From assembly GCF_004359575.1 (NCBI RefSeq), contig NZ_SCWF01000001.1, forward strand, positions 372,001 through 436,000: a stretch of 64,000 nt of DNA. Reading direction: 5' to 3'. Source of the stretch: Macrococcus bovicus. Its GTDB lineage: Bacteria; Bacillota; Bacilli; Staphylococcales; Staphylococcaceae. Of this stretch, positions 8,224-16,549 are shown piece by piece. The notes under the pieces were generated by a model. It was not told where the DNA came from. It saw nothing but the letters and a program-made list of their open reading frames with translations, and made no database searches. Position numbers and translations under genes: made by a program. Each line of letters opens with the position of its first letter. The stretch's first letter is position 1.

Positions 8224-10009
8224 CGGTCTCTTCATTCAATGTCTCCAGAATCAGGCTTGCCGTCGCTTTCGGTATACCGATAGCGGTCAGCTCCTCCTGT
8301 TTTGCTTCCTTGATGCGTTTGGTTGACCCAAAGTGCTTGATCAGCTGCTTTTTGCGTTTCGGACCGATACCTGGAATGGTATCCAGCTGAGACTGCAGCC
8401 CCGTCTTCTGTCTCGTCTGCCGGTGGAAGGAGATGGCAAAGCGATGGACTTCATCCTGGATGCGCTGCAGAAGATAGAATGCCTGCCCCTTCTTATCGAG
8501 CGGAATGATATCGGCATTGTCACCGTAGAGCAGTTCTGCTGTCTGGTGCTTGGCGTTTTTCTTCAGGCCGGCCACCGGTATATCAAGCCCGAGTTCATCC
8601 TGCAGCACGCTTAGGACCACATTCATATGACCTTTCCCGCCATCCACAATGATAAGGTCAGGCAGCGGCAGCTGTTCACGTAAGACCCGTGTATAGCGAC
8701 GTCTGACGACTTCTGCCATTGACCGATAATCGTCAGGCCCTGAGACGGTCTTGATCTTGTACTTCCGGTAATCTTTCTTGCTCGGCTTACCATCGACAAA
8801 TGAAATCATCGCAGCAACCGGATCAACCCCTTGGATGTTCGAGTTATCAAAGGCCTCAATACGGATCGGTGTCGGAATCCCCATCGCTTCACCGATTTCT
8901 TCGATCGCTTTAATCGTCCGGGATTCATCGCGCTTGATAATCTCAAACTTATTCGACAATGCGATATCCGCATTCTTAACGGCGAGGTCCACCATCTCAC
9001 GTTTCTTGCCGCGGACAGGCTGCACAATCTTCGTGTCCACGACCGAACGGATGACATCGATGTCCAGACCCGGCTGAATATGCACCTCACCAGGCAGAAT
9101 ATGCTGGTCCAGCTGATAAAACTGGCCGATGAAATTATAGAAGGCATCCTTCGGGTCTTCCATGAGCGGAATCATCGTGACATTGCGTTCAATCAGATTA
9201 CCTTGTCTGATAAAGAAGACCTGCACACACATCCAGCCTTTATCCACACTGTAACCGAAAATATCGCGGACGGTCATATCAGCAGTCATCATCTTCTGCT
9301 TGAACATCAATGATTCAACATGGCTGATCAGATCCCGGTATTCCTTTGCCTGTTCAAAGTTCAATGCTTCACTTGCTTCTGCCATCTTCACTTTAAGGTC
9401 TTCAACGATAGTAGTATCTTCACCGTTCAGGAACTGACTGACCGTCTGAATCATCTCCTGATATTCCCGCTCTTCTACATCATAGACACACGGACCGAGG
9501 CACTGGCCGATATGATAGTAGAGACATAACCGGTCCGGCATCTTATTGCATTTTCTGAACGGGATGATGCGGTCGAGCAGCTTCTTTGTCTCCTGCGCCG
9601 CATAGGCATTCGGATAAGGGCCGAAATATTTACCTGTATTCTTCTTGACCTGCCTTGTCACAAAGAGTCTTGGATGCTTCTCTTTCGTGATCTTGATGAA
9701 CGGATAGCTCTTGTCATCTTTCAGCATGATATTATAGCGCGGATAATGCTTCTTGATCAGCGTCAGTTCGAGAAGCAGCGACTCAATTTCAGTGCTCGTG
9801 ACGATAAACTCAAAGTCACGGATCTCTGCGACAAGCCGCGTCGTCTTTTCATCGTGGGCCCCTGTAAAGTAAGAGCGCACACGATTTCTTAAGTTCTTCG
9901 CCTTACCGACATAGATGATTTCGTTCTGCCTGTCTTTCATCAGATAGCAGCCTGGCTCCATCGGCAGGACTGCGAGCTTATGCTTTATTCTGACTTCATA
10001 TTCTTCCAT
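8210..10009 (-). CDS. uvrC: Excinuclease ABC subunit C
   Basis: A 599-residue dual-incision nuclease of nucleotide excision repair. The N-terminal GIY-YIG domain ([19 protein letters not shown]) makes the 3' cut; a UVR motif that contacts UvrB is at [14 protein letters not shown]; the C-terminal RNase H-like domain ([25 protein letters not shown]) makes the 5' cut, followed by two helix-hairpin-helix motifs. I place the start at the ATG at 10009 ([12 protein letters not shown], as in staphylococci); an upstream GTG pair would add four residues. It follows trxA on the minus strand after a terminator. Confidence 0.95.
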   Translation of the reverse strand: MEEYEVRIKHKLAVLPMEPGCYLMKDRQNEIIYVGKAKNLRNRVRSYFTGAHDEKTTRLVAEIRDFEFIVTSTEIESLLLELTLIKKHYPRYNIMLKDDKSYPFIKITKEKHPRLFVTRQVKKNTGKYFGPYPNAYAAQETKKLLDRIIPFRKCNKMPDRLCLYYHIGQCLGPCVYDVEEREYQEMIQTVSQFLNGEDTTIVEDLKVKMAEASEALNFEQAKEYRDLISHVESLMFKQKMMTADMTVRDIFGYSVDKGWMCVQVFFIRQGNLIERNVTMIPLMEDPKDAFYNFIGQFYQLDQHILPGEVHIQPGLDIDVIRSVVDTKIVQPVRGKKREMVDLAVKNADIALSNKFEIIKRDESRTIKAIEEIGEAMGIPTPIRIEAFDNSNIQGVDPVAAMISFVDGKPSKKDYRKYKIKTVSGPDDYRSMAEVVRRRYTRVLREQLPLPDLIIVDGGKGHMNVVLSVLQDELGLDIPVAGLKKNAKHQTAELLYGDNADIIPLDKKGQAFYLLQRIQDEVHRFAISFHRQTRQKTGLQSQLDTIPGIGPKRKKQLIKHFGSTKRIKEAKQEELTAIGIPKATASLILETLNEETEKQS

Positions 10010-10033
10010 TTTTTCCACCACTCTATTTCAAAA

Positions 10034-10055
10034 AAAAAGAGCCGAAGCTCTTTTT
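10034..10055 (-). terminator. Terminator of trxA
   Basis: AAAAAGAGC/GCTCTTTTT stem with a CGAA loop, 6 bases after the trxA stop, ending in T's on the minus strand. Confidence 0.85.
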
Positions 10056-10060
10056 CTCAA

Positions 10061-10375
10061 TTAAAAATGTTTTTCAAGTACAGATTGTAACTGTTCTTTA
10101 GGCTGGAAGCCCACAACTTTATCAACTGCCTGACCGTCTTTAAAGACGATTAATGTCGGAATACTCATCACTTCAAACTTAGCAGCTGTTGCCTGGTTGT
10201 CATCCACGTTCACTTTTACGATGTCCGCTTTACCGTCAACATCACCCGCTAAATCTTCTAAGACGGGTGCGATCATTTTACAAGGTCCACACCAAGGTGC
10301 CCAGAAATCGACTAATGTCACACCTTCTTTAATTTGTTCATCAAAATTTGCATCAGTTGCATTAATTAATGCCAT
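10061..10375 (-). CDS. trxA: Thioredoxin
   Basis: A 104-residue thioredoxin with the active site FWAPWCGPCKMIAPV and the cis-proline segment MSIPTLIVF. It reduces disulfides of cytoplasmic proteins such as ribonucleotide reductase, itself recycled by thioredoxin reductase. Start at 10375 after GAGGAGG. It has its own extended -10 promoter and a terminator, so it is expressed apart from mutS2 and uvrC. Confidence 0.98.
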   Translation of the reverse strand: MALINATDANFDEQIKEGVTLVDFWAPWCGPCKMIAPVLEDLAGDVDGKADIVKVNVDDNQATAAKFEVMSIPTLIVFKDGQAVDKVVGFQPKEQLQSVLEKHF

Positions 10376-10408
10376 GTTTATTTCCTCCTCAAAGTTCTAT
10401 TTTTAAGA

Positions 10409-10417
10409 ATTATAGCA
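10409..10417 (-). promoter_or_regulatory. trxA extended -10 promoter
   Basis: TGCTATAAT on the minus strand is an extended -10 element 34 bases upstream of the trxA start; no strong -35 is visible, as is common with TGn promoters. In B. subtilis trxA is also transcribed by stress-regulator-dependent promoters, which I cannot see here. Confidence 0.55.
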
Positions 10418-10446
10418 TGCGCATTTCCATGCGTCATGCGGTTTGC

Positions 10447-10545
10447 TCATGAGGTGAGAATCAAATAGCCGACGCCAGACAGGAGCATGACAACTGCCAC
10501 TACAATCAGCACAACGGCAAGCTTATACATATCAAAATTCCACAT
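10447..10545 (-). CDS. Small single-span membrane peptide (32 aa)
   Basis: A 32-codon frame: a short polar N-terminus (MWNFDMYK) then a hydrophobic stretch of about 20 residues rich in Val/Ile/Leu with a GVGY motif. It starts at 10545, five bases after a perfect AGGAGG that lies at the very end of mutS2; a second ATG at 10548 is too close to that site. It is thus the last gene of the polX-mutS2 message. Hydrophobicity, strong ribosome site and tight position argue it is translated. Function unknown. Confidence 0.65.
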   Translation of the reverse strand: MWNFDMYKLAVVLIVVAVVMLLSGVGYLILTS

Positions 10546-10554
10546 CATATCCTC

Positions 10555-12894
10555 CTATTTCAGTTCAACGACTGTGACACCAAAGCCACCTTCAGACGGC
10601 ATACCGCCTCTGAACGATGCGACGACTTTCGAACGCTTCAGATAGTCCTGCACGCCTTTTTGCAGGGCGCCTGTGCCTTTGCCGTGGATGATCGTGACCT
10701 GGCTGTAGTTGCTGAGCAGTGCCTGATCCAGATAACTCTCCAGCCGCTGCAGCGCATCTTCATAACGTTCACCGCGCAGATCGAGCTCCATCTTGATCGT
10801 CTGTCGGTTAGCACGTGGGACCACCCGGATCTGCTTTTCTTTTTCAGGTTGTTCTTTCTTGAAGTCTGTCAGCGGCAGCTTCATCTTAATGATGCCCATC
10901 TGCACAACTGCTTCATCCTTATCGACACTGAGGATCACACCCTTTTGACCATAGGACAGGACTTTGACATGGTCACCGGCAACGATCTTTTCTGCTTCCT
11001 GCTGCTTGTTCTGTTTTTTCAGGGCTGCCTCATTGTAAAGGTTCTTGAATTTCCCTTTACGTTCAATCAGTTCATTCTCTTTCAGCGACTGATGTTCACT
11101 GCGCAGGCTCTTCAGGTCTTTGATGATGGCATCAGCCTCTTTTTCAGCCTTCTGCACGATCTCATTGGCTTTCATCTTTGCATTTTCCACCAGTGTTTCT
11201 TTCATCTGCTGATAAGCGGCGAACTGTTCGGATAATTCTTGATGAAGGGCGGCAGATTCCTGCTTCAGACGGGCCATTTCCTCTCTGTCATTCTCTGCCT
11301 GTCTTGTATTTCTCTCAAGCGCTGAAATCATATCGTTGATTTCAATATTATCCATATGAATCAGCTGGCGGGCATTTTTAATGATGGACAAGTCGAGCCC
11401 GAGCTTCTTCGAGATTTCAAAGGCATTACTCTTACCCGGCACACCCATCAGAAGCTTGTAAGTCGGGCTCAATGATTCCACATCGAACTCCACACTGGCG
11501 TTCATGACATGGTCGCGGTTATAGCTGTATGCTTTCAGTTCAGGATAATGCGTTGTTGCCATCGTCATGACACCTGTTTCAAGACAGCGGTCCAGGATAC
11601 TCATCGCCAGAGCCGCCCCTTCAGATGGATCCGTGCCCGCACCAAGTTCATCAAAAAGCACAAGACTCTTATCGTCCATTGATTTTAAGATGGAGACGAT
11701 ATTGGTCATATGGCTGGAGAACGTTGACAGGGACTGCTCAATCGACTGCTCATCGCCGATATCACAGTAGACATCGTTGAAAATGCTGAGGCGGGCACCG
11801 ACTCCTGCAGGGATCATCAGGCCGGATTGATTCATTGCAATCAGGAGACCCACTGTTTTCAGTGTCACGGTCTTACCGCCCGTATTCGGTCCTGTAATGA
11901 TCACCGCATCGATATCATCACCGAAGATGATCGAGTTCTTGACGACGCTCGAAGGATCGAGCAACGGGTGCCAGGCGGACGGGAGTTCAATCGCTCGCTC
12001 GTCTGCAGTGTCAGCGATCACTCCATTGATTGAATGACCGTATTTCGCTTTAGCCAGCTGAAAGTCCAGTTCACCCATGACCGTCGTAATCCAGTCAATA
12101 TCATGCTGAGATTCTGCCACCTGCGCAGACAGTTCGTACAGGATGCGACTGACTTCCTCGTTCTCGCGCGCTGTGACTGTATTGAGCTGACTGCTGAGTT
12201 CGACGATACTGTTCGGTTCAATATAGAATGTCTGACCTGAGGCCGAGGTATCATGCACGATACCCGGGAAATCCTGCTTATATTCACTGCGGACAGGAAT
12301 GACCTGGCGGTCGTTACGGATGGTGACGATCGCATCAGAGAGTTTCTTCTGATTGGCCTGTGAGCGGACGATGCTGTCAAGCTTCTCCTTAATACGGCGA
12401 TTAATCGTCTTCTTCTGCTGACGGATATCATAGAGCGTGCTTGATGCATTGTCATAGAGCATCGTCTCGTCACATTTCTCGTCTATCGCATCACTGACAT
12501 GCGATAAGACCGGAAGATGCTGAAATCTGTCGCGGAGCAGCGGCAGCTTGATGTCACTGTCTTCAGTCATATTCAGCAGATAAGTCTTATAACGGTTCGT
12601 GACACGGATATTATTCTTGATACGGTTCAGCTCAGTCACACTGAGCATCGAACCGATACTCGCCCGCTTAGTCAGCTGTTTCACTTCTGTCAGCTGACTC
12701 ATGCCCGGCTCACTTGCCTGCATATGAATCAGGCGGGCCTCTTCCAGTTTCTCAAGCTCTGCCTCTATCCAACTCGCGTCAGATTGCGGCTCAAGCCTGC
12801 TGATTAAAGCGGCACTGACTTCATTCTGACTGTATGCAGCCACTTTCTCTCTGATCAGGTGATATTCCAGTATATTTAAAGCTTTTTGATTCAT
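10555..12894 (-). CDS. mutS2: Endonuclease MutS2 (ribosome-collision/anti-recombination factor)
   Basis: A 779-residue MutS2: N-terminal clamp/lever helices without the mismatch-recognition domain, an ABC ATPase with Walker A GPNTGGKT and Walker B LVLFDELGAGTDP, a long coiled coil (about residues 510-640), a KOW-like segment and a C-terminal Smr domain with IHGKGTGAL. In B. subtilis MutS2 acts on collided ribosomes; in other species it suppresses recombination. Start at 12894 after AAGGAAA, two bases past the polX stop. A longer in-frame start adds nine residues without a ribosome site. Confidence 0.95.
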   Translation of the reverse strand: MNQKALNILEYHLIREKVAAYSQNEVSAALISRLEPQSDASWIEAELEKLEEARLIHMQASEPGMSQLTEVKQLTKRASIGSMLSVTELNRIKNNIRVTNRYKTYLLNMTEDSDIKLPLLRDRFQHLPVLSHVSDAIDEKCDETMLYDNASSTLYDIRQQKKTINRRIKEKLDSIVRSQANQKKLSDAIVTIRNDRQVIPVRSEYKQDFPGIVHDTSASGQTFYIEPNSIVELSSQLNTVTARENEEVSRILYELSAQVAESQHDIDWITTVMGELDFQLAKAKYGHSINGVIADTADERAIELPSAWHPLLDPSSVVKNSIIFGDDIDAVIITGPNTGGKTVTLKTVGLLIAMNQSGLMIPAGVGARLSIFNDVYCDIGDEQSIEQSLSTFSSHMTNIVSILKSMDDKSLVLFDELGAGTDPSEGAALAMSILDRCLETGVMTMATTHYPELKAYSYNRDHVMNASVEFDVESLSPTYKLLMGVPGKSNAFEISKKLGLDLSIIKNARQLIHMDNIEINDMISALERNTRQAENDREEMARLKQESAALHQELSEQFAAYQQMKETLVENAKMKANEIVQKAEKEADAIIKDLKSLRSEHQSLKENELIERKGKFKNLYNEAALKKQNKQQEAEKIVAGDHVKVLSYGQKGVILSVDKDEAVVQMGIIKMKLPLTDFKKEQPEKEKQIRVVPRANRQTIKMELDLRGERYEDALQRLESYLDQALLSNYSQVTIIHGKGTGALQKGVQDYLKRSKVVASFRGGMPSEGGFGVTVVELK

Positions 12895-12895
12895 G

Positions 12896-14596
12896 TCATT
12901 TTCCTTTCTGCAGCCAGTCACGGAATGCCTCGCGCGTCAATGTATTGATGACCTGCTCGCGCTTGACGTGACCTTTAATGGCTGTCCCGACACCATACTT
13001 CATAAAGTCCAGATGACTGGTATGGTGTGCATCTGTATTGATAGCGAGCTTGATATCCGGATATTGTCTGATGACCGCTGCACTCAGGTCAAGGCGCATC
13101 GGATTCGCATTGATTTCAAGCACGGTATTGGTTTGTGCGGCGACTGCTATCAGTTCTTCCATATTGACGGCATAGCCCGCGCGTCTGCCGATAAGCCGGC
13201 CTGTCGGATGCGCAATCTGACGGACATAAGGATTGTGGCAGGCATTGACCAGACGCTGCATCGTCTCCTCTTCTGACTGATTGAACGACTGATGAATCGC
13301 CGCAATCACATAGTCCAGCTCCTTCAGTACCTCATCTTCGTAGTCCAGGGTCCCGTCCCGTAATATGTCCATCTCGATACCGCTGTAGATATCAATTTCG
13401 CTGTAAGCCTTGTTGAGTGCTCTGATCTGCTGATTCTGCTCCAGCAGGCGCTCAACAGACAGACCGTTCGCCACCCGCAGACTTCTGGAGTGATCCGTAA
13501 TGGCCATATAGTCATAGCCTTGCTGGATGCACGCTTCGATCATCTCTGTCAGTTCGAAGGCCCCGTCACTTGCTGTCGTATGCATATGCAAATCGCCTCT
13601 GATGTCTGACAGCTTGATGATAGCTGACTGCTCCACTTCAAACGCCGTGACGTCATCTCGCATCTCCGGCGGAATATAGTTCAGCTGATAGTGCTGATAG
13701 ATCGCTTCCTCACTCTCATACTGCTTCAATGTCCCATCTGCTAAAGTGATACCATATTCATTCACTTTCTCGCTTCGTGCTTTAGCTAGCTGGCGCATTT
13801 TGACGTTATGCTCTTTACTGCCTGTAAAATGATTCAGCATCGGTGTAAAGCCTTTATCATCTGTGAAACGAAAATCGACAGCTGTCTCAAGGTCATCCAG
13901 CTGGACAGTCACGGAGACTTTCTCCTGGCCGCTCACTGCCACCTGCTTGACGAACGTGAACGCCTCGATCTCTTCTGCTGCTGCCAGCGCATCGTCAGTG
14001 ACAACGATATAATCAAGGTCTTTGCTCTGCTCTTTCATACGGCGGTGACTGCCGGCGACCGCATAACGTTTGACGTGCACCGCTTCTTCCAGTGCCTGAT
14101 TGATATAGGCTGTCAGTTTCACCGCTTCATGAATCGTTATATACTCTTTTTTCGTCTCAAGGTCCTCGATACCCTGGAGAATGGACTCCTCCGTTTTTTT
14201 ACCGAAACCCGTCAGACCACTTACCGCATGGCTTTCACAGGCTGCCTTAAGCTCTTCAATGGTTGTGATATTCAGTTCCTTATGCAACTTGACGATTTTC
14301 TTGGCACCCAGATTGCGGATTTTGAGCATCTGAATATGACCGGCCGGGACCGCTGCCTGCAGTTCCGCTAGCAGACTGGATTGACCGGTCTCGCGGTATT
14401 CATTCAGTACTTCAGAGACCCCTTTACCGATGCCGGCAAGTACAGTGAAGTCTGCCAGTTCATCAATAGGCACCTGTGACTGCTCAATGGCAGCCGCCGC
14501 TTTACGGTAAGCTGAAACCTTGAAGCTGTTCTCACCCTTAAGTTCCATATATAAGCCGATGGTCTCCAGTAACTTGATATAATCTTTCTTTGTCAT
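12896..14596 (-). CDS. polX: DNA polymerase X family protein with PHP domain
   Basis: A 566-residue bacterial PolX. The N-terminal helix-hairpin-helix region (VLAGIGKGVSEVLN, GLTGFGKKTEESI) is followed by the nucleotidyltransferase core with GSHRRMKEQSKDLDYIV (metal-binding Asp pair) and a third acidic strand AVDFRF. The C-terminal PHP domain begins DLHMHTTASDGA and includes AITDHS, IHQSF, IAHPTGR and NTDAHH, giving metal-dependent 3'-5' exonuclease activity. It acts in base excision/gap repair. Start at 14596 after GGAGGT. Confidence 0.95.
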   Translation of the reverse strand: MTKKDYIKLLETIGLYMELKGENSFKVSAYRKAAAAIEQSQVPIDELADFTVLAGIGKGVSEVLNEYRETGQSSLLAELQAAVPAGHIQMLKIRNLGAKKIVKLHKELNITTIEELKAACESHAVSGLTGFGKKTEESILQGIEDLETKKEYITIHEAVKLTAYINQALEEAVHVKRYAVAGSHRRMKEQSKDLDYIVVTDDALAAAEEIEAFTFVKQVAVSGQEKVSVTVQLDDLETAVDFRFTDDKGFTPMLNHFTGSKEHNVKMRQLAKARSEKVNEYGITLADGTLKQYESEEAIYQHYQLNYIPPEMRDDVTAFEVEQSAIIKLSDIRGDLHMHTTASDGAFELTEMIEACIQQGYDYMAITDHSRSLRVANGLSVERLLEQNQQIRALNKAYSEIDIYSGIEMDILRDGTLDYEDEVLKELDYVIAAIHQSFNQSEEETMQRLVNACHNPYVRQIAHPTGRLIGRRAGYAVNMEELIAVAAQTNTVLEINANPMRLDLSAAVIRQYPDIKLAINTDAHHTSHLDFMKYGVGTAIKGHVKREQVINTLTREAFRDWLQKGK

Positions 14597-14614
14597 TTAA
14601 TGACCTCCAAAATA

Positions 14615-14642
14615 AAAGTCATAGACCTATGCCTATGACTTT
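14615..14642 (-). terminator. Hairpin between cvpA and polX, probable attenuator
   Basis: AAAGTCATAG pairs perfectly with CTATGACTTT (10 bp) and is followed on the minus strand by TTTTATTTT. It starts at the cvpA stop and lies 20 bases upstream of the polX start, so it would partly end the zapA-cvpA message before polX-mutS2. Confidence 0.65.
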
Positions 14643-15186
14643 AGAAGATATGAATAAAGGCAATGTGCTGAAACCAGTCAATTGCACGGTTGCTTAAGAT
14701 AGGTGTGTATTCAATTATCGCACGGGCAAGTGTACTTCCCTGAATTCTCGCCTGAATAGCAGGGGCCGGGATCATGGCAATGAAGAAAAATGCGATAAAT
14801 ATGACAAGGTAACTCTCAATAAAGCCCAGCAGTGACCCTAAACTTTTGTTCAGCTGTTTTAACAGGGGCAGCTGTGCAATATAGTCAAAGACTGTTGCGA
14901 CCATCTGCAGCACGACTTTGCTGACGATGAACAGAAAAATAAAGCTGATCACATTGTAGAAGGCGTGCTCACCGTCAGCCCAGTTGATCAGAACTTTAGG
15001 TGTCCCCCCTGCAGCGGGATAAGGCACGATGAGTGCCAGTTTGTCCGCCAGCGGTTGGTAAAACATCCTTGCGATGACAAGTGCGCCGATCGTTCCGATG
15101 AAATGTAAGGACTGAAGGATGAACCCTCTCCGTAAGCCGATGATGGCCCCTAATAATAAAAAGAACAATAAAATAATATCAATCAT
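14641..15186 (-). CDS. CvpA family membrane protein
   Basis: A 181-residue polytopic protein with four predicted helices, starting MIDIILLFFLLLGAIIGLRRGF, the hallmark of the CvpA/YshB family. The biochemical role is not clear; the Gram-negative founder is needed for colicin V production. It overlaps the zapA stop by eight bases, and the zapA-cvpA-polX-mutS2 order is conserved in Bacillus (zapA-yshB-yshC-mutSB). Confidence 0.88.
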   Translation of the reverse strand: MIDIILLFFLLLGAIIGLRRGFILQSLHFIGTIGALVIARMFYQPLADKLALIVPYPAAGGTPKVLINWADGEHAFYNVISFIFLFIVSKVVLQMVATVFDYIAQLPLLKQLNKSLGSLLGFIESYLVIFIAFFFIAMIPAPAIQARIQGSTLARAIIEYTPILSNRAIDWFQHIAFIHIF

Positions 15187-15445
15187 GGTCGTAACCTTCT
15201 GCTTCTAGTTTATGTAATAGTATTTCAAAATCTTCTTTCAGTTTGACATAGTCATCCATGATGTTGACTGCAGCCAGCACTGCTTTTCTCGACGTATCAA
15301 GTCCGGAATTATAGCGAGATATTTCACGGATGCGCTCGTCGACTAACCCTGCCACATAGCGGATGTGACCCGGTTCATCTTCACCGATAATCGTATACTG
15401 CTGATCATAGATAGAGACAGTAATTCTATTTTTAAATTCTCCCAT
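15179..15445 (-). CDS. zapA: Cell division protein ZapA
   Basis: An 88-residue ZapA. The N-terminal strand region (NRITVSIYDQQYTIIG) and the helix beginning HIRYVAGLVDERIREI match the FtsZ-bundling protein, followed by a coiled-coil tail (DDYVKLKEDFEILLHKLEAE). It promotes Z-ring assembly in the cytoplasm. First gene of the zapA-cvpA-polX-mutS2 run and divergent from rnhC. Confidence 0.93.
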   Translation of the reverse strand: MGEFKNRITVSIYDQQYTIIGEDEPGHIRYVAGLVDERIREISRYNSGLDTSRKAVLAAVNIMDDYVKLKEDFEILLHKLEAEGYDHD

Positions 15446-15539
15446 ACGATATCACTCCACTGTGCGTCATTTAATATATATGGTACCATTTTTTATAAGG
15501 AATAGACAATAAAAATACATGTATAATGAGGGATTTACA

Positions 15540-16439
15540 GTGAGTACTGTCGTAAAGACACTGGAACAAAAAGAAATTGAGCAATTACTGCGTCAAATCG
15601 CCTATGAAACCACCCATCTGCCGCCCGGCATGGTCGCCCGTGCGAAGATCCAAGGGCATTCTATTTCCATCTACCGGTCGAACAAAGTCATGATACAGGG
15701 CAAGGATGCAGAGAATCTGGCTGCGCAACTACTCGGCACAGCTGCACCTCGTCAGTCAGCAGTCCATCAGTACGATCAATATAACTGCATCGGTTCCGAT
15801 GAAGCAGGTTCCGGCGATTACTTCGGTCCGATGACCGTCGTCGCGAGTTACGTCTCAAAGAAAAATGCTGAGATACTCAAACTGCTCGGTGTCACGGACT
15901 CAAAGAACCTGAAGGATCCGAAGATAGTGGAACTGGCTGAACAGATCATTCCGATGATTCCGCACTCGCTGCTCGTTCTGACCAACCCAAAATACAATGA
16001 GCAGAAAGCGCGCGGCTGGAGCCAGGTCAAGATGAAGGCCGTCCTGCATAACCAGGCTATCCAGAACGTCCTGTCTAAAATAGAGGAACGCCCGGACTAT
16101 ATCGTCATCGACCAGTTCGCTGTACAGGGTGTCTACGAGAATTATGCGCTGACCCCTATTCCAGAACGCGACCGCACAAGGTTCGAGACGAAAGGTGAAT
16201 CGAAATCAATCGCCATTGCGGCAAGCTCTATTATTGCCAGATATGCCTTCATCAGATGGATGGACCAGATTGAGCTCGAGACAGGGCTTGACATCTATAA
16301 AGGGGCCGGCAGCAAGGTCGATCTGCAGGCCGCTAAAATCATTGAGCGAAAATCGCTTGATTATCTCGACAGTATCACGAAGAAGGACTTCAAAAACAGA
16401 GCAAAAGCACTCGATTTAATTGAAAGGAAGCGATTATAA
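15540..16439 (+). CDS. rnhC: Ribonuclease HIII
   Basis: A 299-residue RNase HIII that cuts RNA in RNA-DNA hybrids. I choose GTG at 15540, seven bases after GAGGG and giving the family N-terminus (STVVKTLEQKEI); an ATG 21 bases upstream has no ribosome site. An N-terminal TBP-like domain (about 1-75) precedes the catalytic core with IGSDEAGSGDYFGP (acidic pair), VTDSKNL, YIVIDQF and the KGESKSIAIAASSI block. Divergent from zapA, with a 29-codon gene fused to its stop. Confidence 0.95.
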   Translation: MSTVVKTLEQKEIEQLLRQIAYETTHLPPGMVARAKIQGHSISIYRSNKVMIQGKDAENLAAQLLGTAAPRQSAVHQYDQYNCIGSDEAGSGDYFGPMTVVASYVSKKNAEILKLLGVTDSKNLKDPKIVELAEQIIPMIPHSLLVLTNPKYNEQKARGWSQVKMKAVLHNQAIQNVLSKIEERPDYIVIDQFAVQGVYENYALTPIPERDRTRFETKGESKSIAIAASSIIARYAFIRWMDQIELETGLDIYKGAGSKVDLQAAKIIERKSLDYLDSITKKDFKNRAKALDLIERKRL

Positions 16440-16528
16440 TGGAACCCATCTATCTAGGAGCAGGTCTCGGGGTCATTGCTTATTTATTATGGTATATCTC
16501 AAAGGAAATAGGGAAAAGAAAAAGATAA
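16439..16528 (+). CDS. Small membrane peptide translationally coupled to rnhC (29 aa)
   Basis: The ATG shares a base with the rnhC stop (TAATG) and has AAAGGAAG eight bases upstream. The peptide is acidic/neutral at the N-terminus (MEPIYLGAG), has one hydrophobic span of about 14 residues and ends in a basic tail (SKEIGKRKR), the classic pattern of an N-out membrane peptide. I do not recognise a family. It lies 22 bases before the UvrA-like gene and may be co-transcribed with both. Confidence 0.65.
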   Translation: MEPIYLGAGLGVIAYLLWYISKEIGKRKR

Positions 16529-16549
16529 TCACTTGAAAGGATTTTTCTT

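Noticed and set aside
8136-8390. Plus-strand frame over the end of uvrC
   Set aside because: It runs antisense through the uvrC terminator and coding region and lacks a ribosome site.
15503-15527. TATAAT at 15522 as the rnhC -10
   Set aside because: It lies only 12 bases before the GTG start and next to its ribosome site, and no -35 is found at 16-18 bases.
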